Below, in pieces: positions 34,850-44,408 of a stretch of 64,000 bases of DNA (the first letter of the stretch is position 1; every line of letters begins with the position of its first letter). The position numbers and the translations under genes were made by a program. Source of the stretch: Acidimicrobiales bacterium. GTDB lineage: Bacteria; Actinomycetota; Acidimicrobiia; Acidimicrobiales; JAHWLA01. Under the pieces are notes generated by a model that did not search any database, was not told the DNA's origin, and was given only the letters and a program-made list of their open reading frames with translations. The stretch is from NCBI GenBank assembly GCA_035536915.1, contig DATLNE010000034.1, forward strand, positions 23,781-87,780, in the 5' to 3' direction.

Positions 34850-35708
34850 CGCCCTGCTGCCTCGCTGCTCGTTCCCGGCGCCGGGGACGGCGCTCGACTG
34901 CGCGGTGTCGGGCGGCGCCGACTCCCTCGCCCTGCTCGCCCTCGCCTGCGAGGCCGGCTGCGACGTGACGGCCATCCATGTCGACCACGGCTTGCGGCGC
35001 GGCTCGGCCGCCGAGGCCGATGTGGTGGCCGACGCCGCCGCCCGCTTCGGCGCCCGCTTCCGGGCGGAGCGGATCGACGTGGGTGCCGGGCCCAACCTGG
35101 AAGCCCGCGCCCGGGCGGCTCGTTACCAGGCGTTGCCCGACGGCGTGGCGACGGGGCACACGGCCGACGACTTGGCCGAGACGGTGCTGTTGAACCTGCT
35201 GCGCGGTGCCGGGCTCGACGGGCTCGCGCCCATGCTGCGCGCCGACGGCCGGGTGCACCGGCCGATCCTGCGCCTGCGCCGGGCCGAGACCCGTGCCCTG
35301 TGTGCCGAACTCGGGCTGGAGCCGGTGGCCGACCCGTCCAACGACGACCCCGCCTTCGTGCGCAACCGGATCCGCCACGAGCTGCTGCCGGTGCTCGACG
35401 CCATCGCCGAGCGCGACGTGGCTGCGCTGTTGGCGCGGCAGGCCACGGTCCTGCGAGAGGAAGCCGACCTGCTCGACTCGTTGGCCGACGCCCTCGACCC
35501 GTCCGACGCCAAGGCCTTGGCCGCCGCCCCGCCTGCGCTGGCCCGCCGGGCCGTGCGTCGCCTCTTGGCGGGCGAGCACCCGCCCGACGCCGCGGGGGTG
35601 GAACGGGTGCTCGCGGTGGCCCGCAACGAGGCCAAAGCGTGCGAGGTGGCAGGGGGGTTGCGGGTGCGCCGGTCCCGCGGCCGCTTGGTAGTCGAGCGCG
35701 GCGCGTAA
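34824..35708 (+). CDS. tilS: tRNA(Ile)-lysidine synthetase
   Basis: About 294-residue enzyme that adds lysine to C34 of tRNA-Ile(CAT). The PP-loop is AVSGGADSLAL, followed by HVDHGLRRGSAAEADVV and ATGHTADDLAETVLLNLLRGAG. RPILRLRRAETRALCAELGL and NRIRHELLPVL are also conserved. The start is uncertain: GTG 34824 (chosen) or TTG 34806, both overlapping the response regulator. The protein lacks the extra C-terminal domain of longer enzymes, as is common in actinobacteria. Confidence 0.9.
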   Translation: MGSLTPPTDALLPRCSFPAPGTALDCAVSGGADSLALLALACEAGCDVTAIHVDHGLRRGSAAEADVVADAAARFGARFRAERIDVGAGPNLEARARAARYQALPDGVATGHTADDLAETVLLNLLRGAGLDGLAPMLRADGRVHRPILRLRRAETRALCAELGLEPVADPSNDDPAFVRNRIRHELLPVLDAIAERDVAALLARQATVLREEADLLDSLADALDPSDAKALAAAPPALARRAVRRLLAGEHPPDAAGVERVLAVARNEAKACEVAGGLRVRRSRGRLVVERGA

Positions 35709-35720
35709 GGTTCCGACGCC

Positions 35721-36263
35721 ATGTTCGAGACCGACCCCAACCTCGGCGAGATCGTCGTCCCCGAGGACGTGCTGCAGAAGCGCATCGCTGAACTGGGCGC
35801 CGACATCACCCGCGACTACGAGGGCAAGGCGCCGTTGCTGGTCGGCGTGCTCAAAGGCGCGTTCATCTTCATGAGCGACCTGGCCCGCACCATTGCGCTG
35901 CCGGTCGAGTTCGATTTCATGGCGGTGTCGTCGTACGGCAGCGCCACCAAGACCAGCGGTGTCGTGCGCATCGTCAAGGACCTCGACCTCGACCTCACCG
36001 GCCGCCACGTCATCGTCGTCGAGGACATCGTCGACAGCGGGCTGACGCTGTCGTACCTGCGCCGCAACCTGGCCGCCCGTGGGCCTGCGTCGTTGGAGGT
36101 GTGCGCCTTGTTCGTCAAGGACGGGTTGCAGAAGACCGACCCCGACCTGCGTTACGTGGGCTTCCCCATCCCGCCCGATTTCGTGGTGGGCTACGGGCTC
36201 GACGTGGCCGAGCGCTATCGCAACCTCCCCTACATCTGCCGTTACCTCGGGCCGGCGTCGTAG
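35721..36263 (+). CDS. hpt: Hypoxanthine phosphoribosyltransferase
   Basis: 180-residue purine salvage enzyme. The PRPP motif is [17 protein letters not shown], and the sequence [18 protein letters not shown] and [12 protein letters not shown] are typical for HPRT. TAAGGT (35706-35711) ends nine bases before the ATG, giving a leaderless start although the gene is only 12 bases after tilS. It is followed by ftsH as in M. tuberculosis. Confidence 0.94.
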   Translation: MFETDPNLGEIVVPEDVLQKRIAELGADITRDYEGKAPLLVGVLKGAFIFMSDLARTIALPVEFDFMAVSSYGSATKTSGVVRIVKDLDLDLTGRHVIVVEDIVDSGLTLSYLRRNLAARGPASLEVCALFVKDGLQKTDPDLRYVGFPIPPDFVVGYGLDVAERYRNLPYICRYLGPAS

Positions 36264-36277
36264 GGGAGGCGCCGCAG

Positions 36278-36283
36278 TACCCT
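36278..36283 (+). promoter_or_regulatory. -10 box of ftsH (leaderless)
   Basis: TACCCT ends ten bases before the GTG at 36294. No ribosome site is visible, so the transcript likely begins at or very close to the start codon. Confidence 0.45.
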
Positions 36284-36293
36284 GGTAAGCACC

Positions 36294-38183
36294 GTGCGCA
36301 AACTCACCCGTAGTGCCGCCTTCTACGTCATCGTCGGCCTGATCGTCCTCGCTGTGGCCAGCAGCTGGCTGGGAGGCGACGAGAAGAAGGAAAAGCTCAC
36401 CCTGAGCCAGCTCCAGACGGCTGTGGCCGAGGGTCGGGTGCGCTCCGCCACCATCACCGGCACCGAGAAGATCAGCGGCGAGCTGGCCACCGGCGCCAAG
36501 TACGAAGGCAAGTTTCCCGCCGAGTACGCCGACGAGCTGACCCAGCAACTGCTCAACGCCAAGCCGCCCGTCAACGTCGAGTCGAAGGAGGAGAAGAGCA
36601 ACGTCTGGATGTCGCTCCTCTTCAACTTCTTCCCGATCATCCTGTTGTTCGGCGGCTTCCTCTGGATCATCAACTCCATGCAGGGCGGCGGCAACCGGGT
36701 CATGCAGTTCGGCAAGGCCAAGGCCAAGGTCGTCTCCAAGGACCAGCCGCAGGTGACGTTCGACGACGTGGCGGGCGCGGATGAGGCCGTGGCCGAACTG
36801 CAGGAGATCAAGGACTTCCTGGCCTCGCCTGCCAAGTTCCAGGCCATCGGGGCCAAGATCCCCAAGGGCGTGTTGCTCTACGGGCCGCCGGGCACGGGCA
36901 AGACCTTGCTGGCCCGGGCCGTGGCCGGTGAGGCGGGCGTGCCGTTCTTCTCCATCTCCGGCTCCGACTTCGTGGAGATGTTCGTGGGCGTGGGCGCCTC
37001 GCGGGTGCGCGACCTGTTCGAACAGGCCAAGACGAGCGCGCCGGCGATCATCTTCATGGACGAGATCGACGCCGTCGGCCGCCATCGTGGCGCGGGCCTG
37101 GGCGGCGGCCACGACGAGCGGGAGCAGACCCTCAACCAGTTGCTCGTGGAGATGGACGGCTTCGACGCCACCACCGGCGTCATCCTCATCGCGGCGACCA
37201 ACCGGCCCGACATCCTCGACCCGGCCTTGCTGCGGCCGGGGCGCTTCGACCGCCAGATCGTGGTCGACCGACCCGACCTGGAGGGGCGCAAGCGCATCCT
37301 GTCGGTGCACGCCAAGGGCAAGCCGCTGGCCGACGTGATCGACCTGGAGGTGCTGGCCCGGCGCACGCCGGGCTTCACCGGCGCCGACCTGGCCAACCTC
37401 ATGAACGAAGCGGCGCTGCTGGCCGCCCGCTACGACCGCAAGACGATCGGCATGGCCGAACTGGAAGAGGCCATCGACCGGGTCATCGCCGGCCCCGAGC
37501 GCAAGACCCGGGTGATGAGCGAGAAGGAAAAGCTCGTCATCGCCTACCACGAGGGCGGCCATGCCCTGGTCGGCCACGTGCTGCCGCACGCCGACCCCGT
37601 GCACAAGGTGTCGATCGTGGCCCGAGGGCGGGCGCTGGGCTGGACCCTGTCGCTGCCCACCGAGGACAAGTACATCGTCAGCCGGTCCGAGTTGCGCGAC
37701 CAGATCGCCGTGCTGATGGGCGGGCGCACGGCTGAGGAACTCATCTTCGAAGAGCCCACCACGGGGGCGGCCAACGACATCGAGAAGGCGTCGGAGATCG
37801 CCCGGGCCATGGTCACCCAGTACGGCATGAGCGACGTGCTGGGGCCGCAGCAGTTGGGGCAGCAGACGTCGGAGGTGTTCCTCGGGCGCGACTTCGGCCA
37901 CCAGGCCAACTACTCGCAGGACGTCGCAACGCGGGTCGACGCCGAGATCCGTTCGTTGATCGAGACGGCCCACGACGAGGCGCGTTCCATCTTGACCACC
38001 CACCGAGCCACGCTCGACAAGCTCGCTGCCGCGTTGATCGAGAAGGAGACGCTCGACACGCCCGAGTTGATGGTGGTGCTGGGCGACCTGCCGCCGTGGC
38101 CGGGCACCGCGGCCAACGGCAACGGCAATGGGAAGCCTGCTCCGACGACGCGGCGTCGAGTGGCGGCCAAGCCTCGACCGTGA
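36294..38183 (+). CDS. ftsH: FtsH membrane AAA+ zinc protease
   Basis: 629-residue membrane protease. There are two N-terminal helices ([19 protein letters not shown] and [20 protein letters not shown]) around an extracytoplasmic domain. The AAA motif [11 protein letters not shown] starts near residue 196, Walker B is [13 protein letters not shown], and the second region of homology ends in [10 protein letters not shown]. The zinc site HEGGH is at 419-423. It degrades membrane and regulatory proteins. The C-terminal tail is shorter and less charged than in mycobacteria. The stop overlaps the folE start. Confidence 0.96.
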   Translation: MRKLTRSAAFYVIVGLIVLAVASSWLGGDEKKEKLTLSQLQTAVAEGRVRSATITGTEKISGELATGAKYEGKFPAEYADELTQQLLNAKPPVNVESKEEKSNVWMSLLFNFFPIILLFGGFLWIINSMQGGGNRVMQFGKAKAKVVSKDQPQVTFDDVAGADEAVAELQEIKDFLASPAKFQAIGAKIPKGVLLYGPPGTGKTLLARAVAGEAGVPFFSISGSDFVEMFVGVGASRVRDLFEQAKTSAPAIIFMDEIDAVGRHRGAGLGGGHDEREQTLNQLLVEMDGFDATTGVILIAATNRPDILDPALLRPGRFDRQIVVDRPDLEGRKRILSVHAKGKPLADVIDLEVLARRTPGFTGADLANLMNEAALLAARYDRKTIGMAELEEAIDRVIAGPERKTRVMSEKEKLVIAYHEGGHALVGHVLPHADPVHKVSIVARGRALGWTLSLPTEDKYIVSRSELRDQIAVLMGGRTAEELIFEEPTTGAANDIEKASEIARAMVTQYGMSDVLGPQQLGQQTSEVFLGRDFGHQANYSQDVATRVDAEIRSLIETAHDEARSILTTHRATLDKLAAALIEKETLDTPELMVVLGDLPPWPGTAANGNGNGKPAPTTRRRVAAKPRP

Positions 38184-38749
38184 TGGACCTGGGTCGAATC
38201 GAAAAGGCGGTCCGGGAGATCCTCGAAGCAGTCGGCGAGGACCCCGATCGCGACGGGCTGCAGCGCACCCCTGAGCGGGTGGCGGCCATGTACGGCGAGG
38301 TGTTCTCCGGGCTGCACGAAGACCCCGGCGACGTCCTCAACGTCACATTCGAGGCCGACCACGACGAGATGGTGCTGGAGCGCGACATCCCGTTCCACAG
38401 CGTGTGCGAGCACCACTTGGTGCCGTTCATCGGCCGGGCGCACGTGGCCTACATCCCCAACGCCGACGGGCGCATCACCGGCCTGTCGAAGCTGGCCCGG
38501 CTGGTCGACGGCTATGCCAAGCGGCCCCAGGTGCAGGAGCGGCTCACCTCGCAGGTGGCCGACACGCTGGTGCGGGTCCTCGACCCGCGGGGCGTGCTGG
38601 TGGTGATCGAGGCCGAGCACCTGTGCATGTCGATGCGCGGCGTGCGCAAGCCCGGTGCGGTGACGGTGACCTCGGCGGTGCGGGGGTTGTTCCGCGACAA
38701 CGAGGCCACCCGAGCCGAGGCCATGGCCTTCATCCACGGCCGCCGCTGA
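38183..38749 (+). CDS. folE: GTP cyclohydrolase I
   Basis: 188-residue enzyme for the first step of folate synthesis (7,8-dihydroneopterin triphosphate). Zinc ligands appear in [11 protein letters not shown] and LCMSMRG, and the GTP site in [20 protein letters not shown]. The ATG at 38183 shares bases with the ftsH stop. GTG 38180 just upstream is an alternative start. Ten bases after the stop a TTCTGG-type hairpin begins, so the following folP gene has its own promoter. Confidence 0.95.
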   Translation: MDLGRIEKAVREILEAVGEDPDRDGLQRTPERVAAMYGEVFSGLHEDPGDVLNVTFEADHDEMVLERDIPFHSVCEHHLVPFIGRAHVAYIPNADGRITGLSKLARLVDGYAKRPQVQERLTSQVADTLVRVLDPRGVLVVIEAEHLCMSMRGVRKPGAVTVTSAVRGLFRDNEATRAEAMAFIHGRR

Positions 38750-38758
38750 CCTCCGCCG

Positions 38759-38812
38759 CCGTTCTGGTCCGGGAATCCCGCACGTAGGCACGGGATTCCC
38801 GGACCAGAACGG
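38759..38812. repeat. Perfect 22-bp inverted repeat, TTCTGG-type hairpin
   Basis: The left arm 38759-38780 includes TTCTGGTCCGGGAATCCCG. The right arm 38791-38812 is complementary over all 22 bases. The loop is CACGTAGGCA. It lies between folE and folP. A TANNNT box (TAGGCT, 38830-38835) for folP follows. The core GGGAATCCCG is the same as in the element at 26909. Confidence 0.9.
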
Positions 38813-38846
38813 GGGAGCGCCTGCCCCGGTAGGCTGCTGCGCCGAT

Positions 38847-39608
38847 ATGACCCCCCTCGTCATGGGCGTGCTCAACGTCACGCCCGACTCGTTCTCCGAC
38901 GGCGGCCGCTACCTCGACAGTGAGGCGGCGGTGCGCCACGGCTTGGCCTTGGTGGCCGACGGCGCCGACGTGGTCGACGTGGGCGGCGAGTCCACCCGCC
39001 CTGGCGCCGAGCCCGTGGCCGAAGACGAAGAGTTGCGCCGGGTGGTGCCCGTGGTCGAGGCGCTGGCGCCGCACGTGCGGGTCAGCATCGACACCCGCAA
39101 GCCCGCAGTGGCGGAGGCGGCTGTGCAAGCAGGCGCCACGCTGGTCAACGACGTGTCCGCCTCGCTCCACCGGGTCGCCGCCGAGGGCGGCGTCGGCTGG
39201 GTCGCCATGCACATGAAAGGCGACCCTCGCACCATGCAGGACGCCCCGCAGTACGACGACGTGGTCGCCGAGGTGCGCGACTTCCTGCTCGCCAAGGCGA
39301 GCGAGGCCCGCGAGGCAGGCGTGGAGGAGGTGTGGGTCGACCCCGGCATCGGCTTCGGCAAGACGAGCGACCACAACCTGTCGCTGCTCCGCCACCTGCG
39401 GCGGCTCACGGCCGGTGAGTTCCCGGTGGTGATCGGCACCAGCCGCAAGGCGTTCCTCGGCAGGCTGGCCGGCGGCGCCGAGGTCGACGACCGGCTGGAG
39501 GGGTCGATCGCCACCGCCGTCCACGCCATGCTCAACGGGGCCGGGATGGTGCGGGTACACGACGTGAAAGCCACCGTGCAGGCGGCCCGCCTGGTGGGTG
39601 CAGCCTGA
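38847..39608 (+). CDS. folP: Dihydropteroate synthase
   Basis: 253-residue enzyme joining p-aminobenzoate and pterin. Signatures are VMGVLNVTPDSFSDGG, DVGGESTRPGAE and ISIDTRK-like VRVSIDTRKPAVAEAA. WVDPGIGFGKTSDHN and GTSRKAFLG are also conserved. TAGGCT ends eleven bases before the ATG. The stop overlaps the next gene (TGATG). It is the target of sulfonamides in many bacteria. Confidence 0.95.
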   Translation: MTPLVMGVLNVTPDSFSDGGRYLDSEAAVRHGLALVADGADVVDVGGESTRPGAEPVAEDEELRRVVPVVEALAPHVRVSIDTRKPAVAEAAVQAGATLVNDVSASLHRVAAEGGVGWVAMHMKGDPRTMQDAPQYDDVVAEVRDFLLAKASEAREAGVEEVWVDPGIGFGKTSDHNLSLLRHLRRLTAGEFPVVIGTSRKAFLGRLAGGAEVDDRLEGSIATAVHAMLNGAGMVRVHDVKATVQAARLVGAA

Positions 39609-40102
39609 TGCGCGGCAAGTGGGCGGCAGGCATCGAGCCCCGCAACTTCGCCTGGGTCATCAAGGACAAGCTGGCCGTCAGCGAGCGGCCCGGCGGCTAT
39701 GCCCGCAACCACCGCAAGGTGCGCCGCCAGGAAGAGATCATCTGGCTGCGGGAGCAGGGCTTCACCCGGATCGTGTCGCTGCTGGCGTCGCCCCACAACC
39801 TCCACGCCTACGACGAGCTCGGCGTGCAGTGGTCGCACTTCCCCTTCGGGCCGCAGGCCGAGGCCCGCGAGGTGCTGCCCGACCTGTACAAGAGCCTGCG
39901 CACATGGACGAACGGCGACGAGCGGATCCTGTTGCACATGGAGGAGCTGGGCGACCGCCTGATGGGCGTAGTGGCCGGCTACCTGCTGTGGGCCAAGCTG
40001 CTGCAGTCGGGGCCGCAGGCCATCACCGCCGTCGAGCAGCTCGTGCACCGGCAGATGGGCCCTGCGGGCCGCGAGCTCGTGGCCGTCGCCGCTGCGCTGT
40101 AG
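39608..40102 (+). CDS. Dual-specificity-phosphatase-like protein lacking the catalytic cysteine
   Basis: 164-residue protein with the outline of a small DSP/PTP fold: WVIKDKLAVSERPGG, an REQGFTRIVSLLASP helix-strand pair, GVQWSHFPFGPQ, and a P-loop-like LLHMEELGDRL. In active enzymes this loop is HCX5R. Here His110 and Arg117 are kept but Met111 replaces the cysteine, so no phosphatase chemistry is expected. It is nested between folP and folB with overlapping codons at both ends. It could be a scaffold or a binding protein of the pathway. The name is my inference. Confidence 0.6.
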   Translation: MRGKWAAGIEPRNFAWVIKDKLAVSERPGGYARNHRKVRRQEEIIWLREQGFTRIVSLLASPHNLHAYDELGVQWSHFPFGPQAEAREVLPDLYKSLRTWTNGDERILLHMEELGDRLMGVVAGYLLWAKLLQSGPQAITAVEQLVHRQMGPAGRELVAVAAAL

Positions 40103-40455
40103 TGGACGTCATCTCGCTGCGGGGGCTGCGGGTCACCGGCACCCACGGCGTGCTGGCCGAGGAGCAGAGCCGGGCGCAGCCGTTCGAGGTCGACATCGAC
40201 GTGCACGCCGACCTGCGGGCCGCGGGCGCCAGCGACGACCTCGACGACACTGTCGACTACGGCGCCTTGGCCGAGGCCGCGGCTCGGGTGGTCGCAGGGG
40301 AGCGGCACGCGCTGCTTGAACGGGTGGCCGAGCGCATCGCCGAGGTGGCGCTGGGCGACGAGCGGGTGCAGTCGGTGACGGTGACGGTGCGCAAGCTGCG
40401 CCCGCCCGTCCCGCTCGACATCGCCTCCACCGCGGTCACCGTCACCCGCCCGTGA
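40102..40455 (+). CDS. folB: Dihydroneopterin aldolase
   Basis: 117-residue folate enzyme. Conserved segments are ISLRGLRVTGTHGVLAEEQSRAQPFEVDIDV, DDTVDYGALAEAAARVV and LLERVAERIAE, ending with KLRPPVPLDI. The catalytic region of Glu (in GVLAEEQ) and Lys (VRKLRPP) is present. The GTG at 40102 overlaps the previous stop (TAGTG). The stop overlaps folK by four bases. Confidence 0.94.
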   Translation: MDVISLRGLRVTGTHGVLAEEQSRAQPFEVDIDVHADLRAAGASDDLDDTVDYGALAEAAARVVAGERHALLERVAERIAEVALGDERVQSVTVTVRKLRPPVPLDIASTAVTVTRP

Positions 40456-40895
40456 CCCGGGCCTTCCTGGCGCTGGGTTCCAACCTGGGCGACCGGTGGG
40501 GCTACCTGCGGGCGGCCGTGGCGGCGGTCCCCGACCTGGTTGCGGTGTCGCCCGTGTACGAGACGGCGCCGGTTGGCGGACCGGACGGGCAGGGTGCGTT
40601 CCTCAACTGCGTGGTCGAGCTCGACACCGACCGCTCGCCGCGGGAGTTGCTGGACCTGTGCCGTCGGCTGGAGGCCGACGCCGAGCGGGTGCGGGTTGAG
40701 CGCTGGGGGCCGCGCACCCTCGATGTCGACGTGCTGCTCGTCGGCGACGAGCGGGTCGACGAGCCCGACCTGGTCGTGCCCCACCCCCGCATGTGGGAGC
40801 GCGCCTTCGTGCTCGTCCCGCTGCACGACCTGGCCCCCGACCTCGTGCCCGAGCGCCCCACCGACCCCGACGTCTCCCCCGCTGGCCCCCTCTGA
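40452..40895 (+). CDS. folK: HPPK (6-hydroxymethyl-dihydropterin pyrophosphokinase)
   Basis: 147-residue enzyme. Motifs are FLALGSNLGDRWGYLRAAVAAV, SPVYETAPVGGPDGQGAFLNCVVEL and RWGPRTLDVDVLLVG with the Mg-binding Asp pair. It completes the folE-folP-folB-folK series. GTG start overlapping folB (GTGA). A TTCTGG-type hairpin follows 17 bases after the stop. Confidence 0.94.
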   Translation: MTRAFLALGSNLGDRWGYLRAAVAAVPDLVAVSPVYETAPVGGPDGQGAFLNCVVELDTDRSPRELLDLCRRLEADAERVRVERWGPRTLDVDVLLVGDERVDEPDLVVPHPRMWERAFVLVPLHDLAPDLVPERPTDPDVSPAGPL

Positions 40896-40912
40896 CCCGT
40901 CCCCCTCCCACC

Positions 40913-40960
40913 TTCTGGCCTGTCTTTCGCGCCGCCGCCGGCGCGAATGACAGGCCAGAA
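40913..40960. repeat. 21-bp inverted repeat with one mismatch, TTCTGG-type hairpin
   Basis: The left arm 40913-40933 starts TTCTGGCCTGTCTTTCGC. The right arm 40940-40960 pairs with it except for one T-T mismatch and ends CCAGAA. The loop is GCCGCC. A likely promoter for the pantothenate operon (TACCCT 40971-40976) follows directly, with an AAGGAG ribosome site at 41021. Confidence 0.85.
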
Positions 40961-41030
40961 CCGGCTGGCGTACCCTGGAGGCGTACGAACGGCACCCCGG
41001 CGACGGGGGCTGGAACGTCGAAGGAGTCGG

Positions 41031-42515
41031 TTGCCCGCAGTACGCGTGATCGGGCCGGGACGCGCCGGTGGCTCATTGAGCGAAGCGTTGTCGCGCGCGG
41101 GCTGGGACGTGCGCGAGCCGCTCCGCCGGGGCGACGACGCGGCCAACGCGGCCAACGGCGTCGACCTGCTCGTCATCGCCACTCCCGACGCCGCTATCGC
41201 CGAAGTCGCTGCGCAGGTCGCCCCCAGTGACACCACCGTCGTCGCCCACCTGTCGGGCTCGTTGGGCCTCGACGTGCTCGCCCCCCATCCGCGCCGGGCG
41301 AGCATCCATCCCCTCCTTCCGCTGCCCGACCCCGAGCGGGGCGCCGCCCGCCTCCTCGGCGCCCACTTCGCTGTCGCCGGCGACCCGATGGCGACAACGG
41401 TGGTGGCCGCCCTCGACGGCATCCCCGTCGAAGTGGCCGACGAGCACCGGGCCGCCTACCACGCGGCCGCCACGGTGGCCGCCAACCACCTCGTCGCCCT
41501 GCTCGGCCAAGTGGAGCGCATCGCGGCGGCGGCGAACGTCCCCCTCGACGCCTACCTCCCGTTGGTACAGGCCACCATCGACGACGTGAAGGCCAAGGGC
41601 CCGGCCGCCGCCCTCACCGGCCCCGTCGCCCGCGGCGACCACGAGACCGTGGCCCGCCACCTGGCCGCCATCCCCGCCGAAGAGCGCCCCGCCTACGAAG
41701 CCCTCGCGGGCCGCGCCGCCCGGCTCGTCCACCGCCAGGGCATCACCGTGGTCGACACCGTCGAGGCCTTCCGCAAGGCCCTCGACGCCGAGCGCGCCGC
41801 GGGCCGCACCGTCGGGCTCGTCCCGACCATGGGCTACCTCCACGACGGCCATGCCGGCCTCATGCGCCGAGCCGCCGCCGAGTGCGACGTGGCCGCCGCC
41901 ACCGTCTTCGTCAACCCGCTCCAGTTCGCCCCCACCGAGGACCTGGCTGCCTACCCCCGCGACCTCGACCGCGACATCGCCATCGCGGAAAAGGCCGGCG
42001 TCACCGTCCTCTTCGCTCCCAGCGTCGAAGAGATGTACCCGGGCGAAGTGTTCACGACGGTGCACGTCGCCGAGGCGAGCGAAGGCCTTGAAGGCGCCTC
42101 CCGCCCCACCCACTTCGACGGCGTGGCCACCGTCGTGGCCAAGCTGTTCAACATCGCAGGCCCGTGCCGCGCCTACTTCGGTGAGAAGGACTGGCAGCAG
42201 CTCGCCGTCGTGCGGCAGCTCGCCGCCGACCTGTCCATCCCCGTCGAAGTCGTCGGCTGTCCCATCGCCCGGGAACCCGACGGCCTCGCCATGAGCAGTC
42301 GCAACGTCTACTTGAACCCAGAAGAACGCCGAGCCGCCACGGTGTTGCACCGCGCCCTGCTCGCAGGCCGCCACGGCGGCCCGGAAGCCATGCGCACCAC
42401 CGTCGCAACCGAGCCGCTCGTCGAACTCGACTACGCCGAGCAGGTGGGTGACCGCCTGCTCATCGCCGCCCGCGTCGGCCGTACCCGTCTCATCGACAAC
42501 ATGGGAGTCCGTTGA
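41031..42515 (+). CDS. panC: Fused DUF2520 Rossmann domain and pantothenate synthetase
   Basis: 494-residue fusion. Residues 1-235 resemble the ketopantoate/NAD-binding DUF2520 ([36 protein letters not shown]), and residues 240-494 are Pan[40 protein letters not shown], and RLIDNMGV. PanC condenses pantoate with beta-alanine. Mycobacteria encode the two parts as separate neighbouring genes. The PanC linker near residue 440 is shorter than usual. The TTG start at 41031 follows AAGGAG. The longer reading begins in the hairpin and is rejected. Confidence 0.88.
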   Translation: MPAVRVIGPGRAGGSLSEALSRAGWDVREPLRRGDDAANAANGVDLLVIATPDAAIAEVAAQVAPSDTTVVAHLSGSLGLDVLAPHPRRASIHPLLPLPDPERGAARLLGAHFAVAGDPMATTVVAALDGIPVEVADEHRAAYHAAATVAANHLVALLGQVERIAAAANVPLDAYLPLVQATIDDVKAKGPAAALTGPVARGDHETVARHLAAIPAEERPAYEALAGRAARLVHRQGITVVDTVEAFRKALDAERAAGRTVGLVPTMGYLHDGHAGLMRRAAAECDVAAATVFVNPLQFAPTEDLAAYPRDLDRDIAIAEKAGVTVLFAPSVEEMYPGEVFTTVHVAEASEGLEGASRPTHFDGVATVVAKLFNIAGPCRAYFGEKDWQQLAVVRQLAADLSIPVEVVGCPIAREPDGLAMSSRNVYLNPEERRAATVLHRALLAGRHGGPEAMRTTVATEPLVELDYAEQVGDRLLIAARVGRTRLIDNMGVR

Positions 42516-42880
42516 TGCACCGCCGCATGATGAAGTCGAAGATCCACCGCGCCACCGTCACCGACGCCAACCTCAACTACGTCGGCTCCATCACCATCGA
42601 CAAGCGCCTCATGGACTTGGCCGACATCCTGGAGAACGAGCAGGTCGCCGTGGTCGACATCGACAACGGCGCCCGCTTCGAGACCTACGTCATCCCCGGC
42701 GGCCCCGGCGACATGTGCCTGAACGGCGCCGCGGCCCGCCTCGTGCACCCGGGCGACAAGATCATCGTCATCACCTACGCCGACTACGACCAGCACGAGC
42801 TGGAGGACTACCAGCCCGTCGTCGTCCACGTCGACGAGCACAACCGACCCGTGCCGATTCTCGAGCAGCTTGCCGACTGA
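42515..42880 (+). CDS. panD: Aspartate 1-decarboxylase proenzyme
   Basis: 121-residue pyruvoyl enzyme that makes beta-alanine. Self-cleavage Gly24-Ser25 lies in NYVGSITID. The motif [14 protein letters not shown] (Lys9 region) and [21 protein letters not shown] are conserved. The ATG at 42515 overlaps the panC stop (TTGATG). The next gene, nadB, begins before panD ends. The C-terminal end is close to the usual length. Confidence 0.95.
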   Translation: MHRRMMKSKIHRATVTDANLNYVGSITIDKRLMDLADILENEQVAVVDIDNGARFETYVIPGGPGDMCLNGAAARLVHPGDKIIVITYADYDQHELEDYQPVVVHVDEHNRPVPILEQLAD

Positions 42881-44408
42881 GCAGCACGACCTCGACCTCC
42901 TCGTCCTCGGCAGTGGCGTCGCCGGGTTGTCCGCCGCGGTGCGGGCGGCCTCGGCTGAACCAGGCCTGCGCGTCGGCGTCCTGACCAAGGCCGACCTCGA
43001 ACAGTCGGCTACCCGTTGGGCCCAAGGCGGCGTGGCCGCCGTGCTCGGCGGCGACGAGGACTCGGCCGACCTCCACCTGGCCGACACCCTCGCCGCGGGC
43101 GCCGGCCTGTGCGACGTCGACGCCGTGCGCGTGCTCGTCAACGAAGGACCCACCCGCGTCAACGAACTCATCGCCTTGGGCGCGGTGTTCGACCGCGACC
43201 ACGAGGGACATCTGCTCAAGGCGCGCGAGGGCGGCCACTCCATGCCCCGCATCGTCCACGCGGGCGGCGCCGCCACCGGCGCCGAGATCGAACGAGCCCT
43301 CGTGGAAGCGGTGCGGGCCAACGTCTCGGTCGTGCTCGAAGGCTGGTTCGCCCTCGACCTGATCGTGGAAGGCGGCCGCTGCCGCGGCGTGACCGCCTGG
43401 CATCCCGACGGCGAACGGCGCACGCTGCGGGCCACTCACACCCTTGTGGCCACCGGCGGTGCGGGCCAGGTGTTCGCGGTGACGACCAACCCTGCGCAAG
43501 CGACGGGCGACGGCGTGGCCATGGCCCTGCGCGCGGGCATCGCCGTGGCCGACGTGGAGTTCATGCAGTTCCACCCCACGGCGCTGCACCACCCGGCCAT
43601 GCCGCGGCCGTTGCTGTCGGAGGCGCTGCGGGGCCACGGCGCCTTGCTGCGCGACGCCAAGGGCGAACGCTTCGTCGACGAGCTCCAGCCCCGCGACGTC
43701 GTCAGCCGGGCCATGACCGCCTGCATGCTCGAACAGGACGTCGACCACCTGTGGCTCGACGCCACCGGCTTGGAGCACTTCGAGGAGCGCTTCCCCACCA
43801 TCGCCACCAGCGTGCGGGAGATCGGCCTCGACCCGTCGCGCGACTGGCTGCCGATCGCGCCCGCCGCCCACTACCTGTCGGGCGGCATCGTCACCGACCT
43901 CGACGGCGCCACCGAGATGCCGGGGCTGTGGGCGTGCGGGGAGGTGGCGTGCACCGGCGTGCACGGGGCCAACCGGCTGGCGTCGAACTCGCTGCTCGAA
44001 GGCATGGTCTTCGCACCACGGGTCGTGGAAGCCATCCTGGCCGGCGTCGACGGGCCGTCGCCCACCGGCGCCATGCGCGCCGTGCTCGAAGACGAGCACT
44101 CGGTGCTGCGTCCGGCGTTGCCCGTGTGCGACGACAGCGTCGACGCCGTGTCCGCACGCGACACGTTGCAACGGGCCATGACGCAAGGGGCGGGGGTGCT
44201 GCGCAGCGCGGAGAGCCTGGGCTCCACGGCCAAGGCCGTCGACCAAGTGGCGGCGTCGTGCGCCGACCCCGAGGTGCACAACTTGGCCACCGTGGCCTCG
44301 GCGTTGCTGGCCGCGGCCGAGGCCCGCGAGGAGTCCCGCGGCGCCCACACCCGCACCGACTTCCCCGACACCGCCGACGACTTCCTGCTGAGATTGATCA
44401 TCCGATGA
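42870..44408 (+). CDS. nadB: L-aspartate oxidase
   Basis: 512-residue flavoenzyme that turns aspartate into iminoaspartate, the first step of NAD synthesis. The FAD motif is [18 protein letters not shown], and the conserved segments are [12 protein letters not shown] and [19 protein letters not shown]. The TTG start at 42870 overlaps panD by eleven bases. A quinolinate synthase (nadA) gene is not seen in the window. nadC follows with ATGA overlap. Confidence 0.93.
   Translation: MPTEQHDLDLLVLGSGVAGLSAAVRAASAEPGLRVGVLTKADLEQSATRWAQGGVAAVLGGDEDSADLHLADTLAAGAGLCDVDAVRVLVNEGPTRVNELIALGAVFDRDHEGHLLKAREGGHSMPRIVHAGGAATGAEIERALVEAVRANVSVVLEGWFALDLIVEGGRCRGVTAWHPDGERRTLRATHTLVATGGAGQVFAVTTNPAQATGDGVAMALRAGIAVADVEFMQFHPTALHHPAMPRPLLSEALRGHGALLRDAKGERFVDELQPRDVVSRAMTACMLEQDVDHLWLDATGLEHFEERFPTIATSVREIGLDPSRDWLPIAPAAHYLSGGIVTDLDGATEMPGLWACGEVACTGVHGANRLASNSLLEGMVFAPRVVEAILAGVDGPSPTGAMRAVLEDEHSVLRPALPVCDDSVDAVSARDTLQRAMTQGAGVLRSAESLGSTAKAVDQVAASCADPEVHNLATVASALLAAAEAREESRGAHTRTDFPDTADDFLLRLIIR

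Noticed and set aside
34731..38003. A 1090-codon minus-strand open frame antisense to tilS, hpt and ftsH
   Set aside because: No motifs, skewed composition, and the plus strand has three well-recognised genes.
40947..41030. An upstream extension of the DUF2520-PanC protein into the hairpin
   Set aside because: An AAGGAG ribosome site sits directly before TTG 41031, and the extension is Arg-rich low-complexity sequence.
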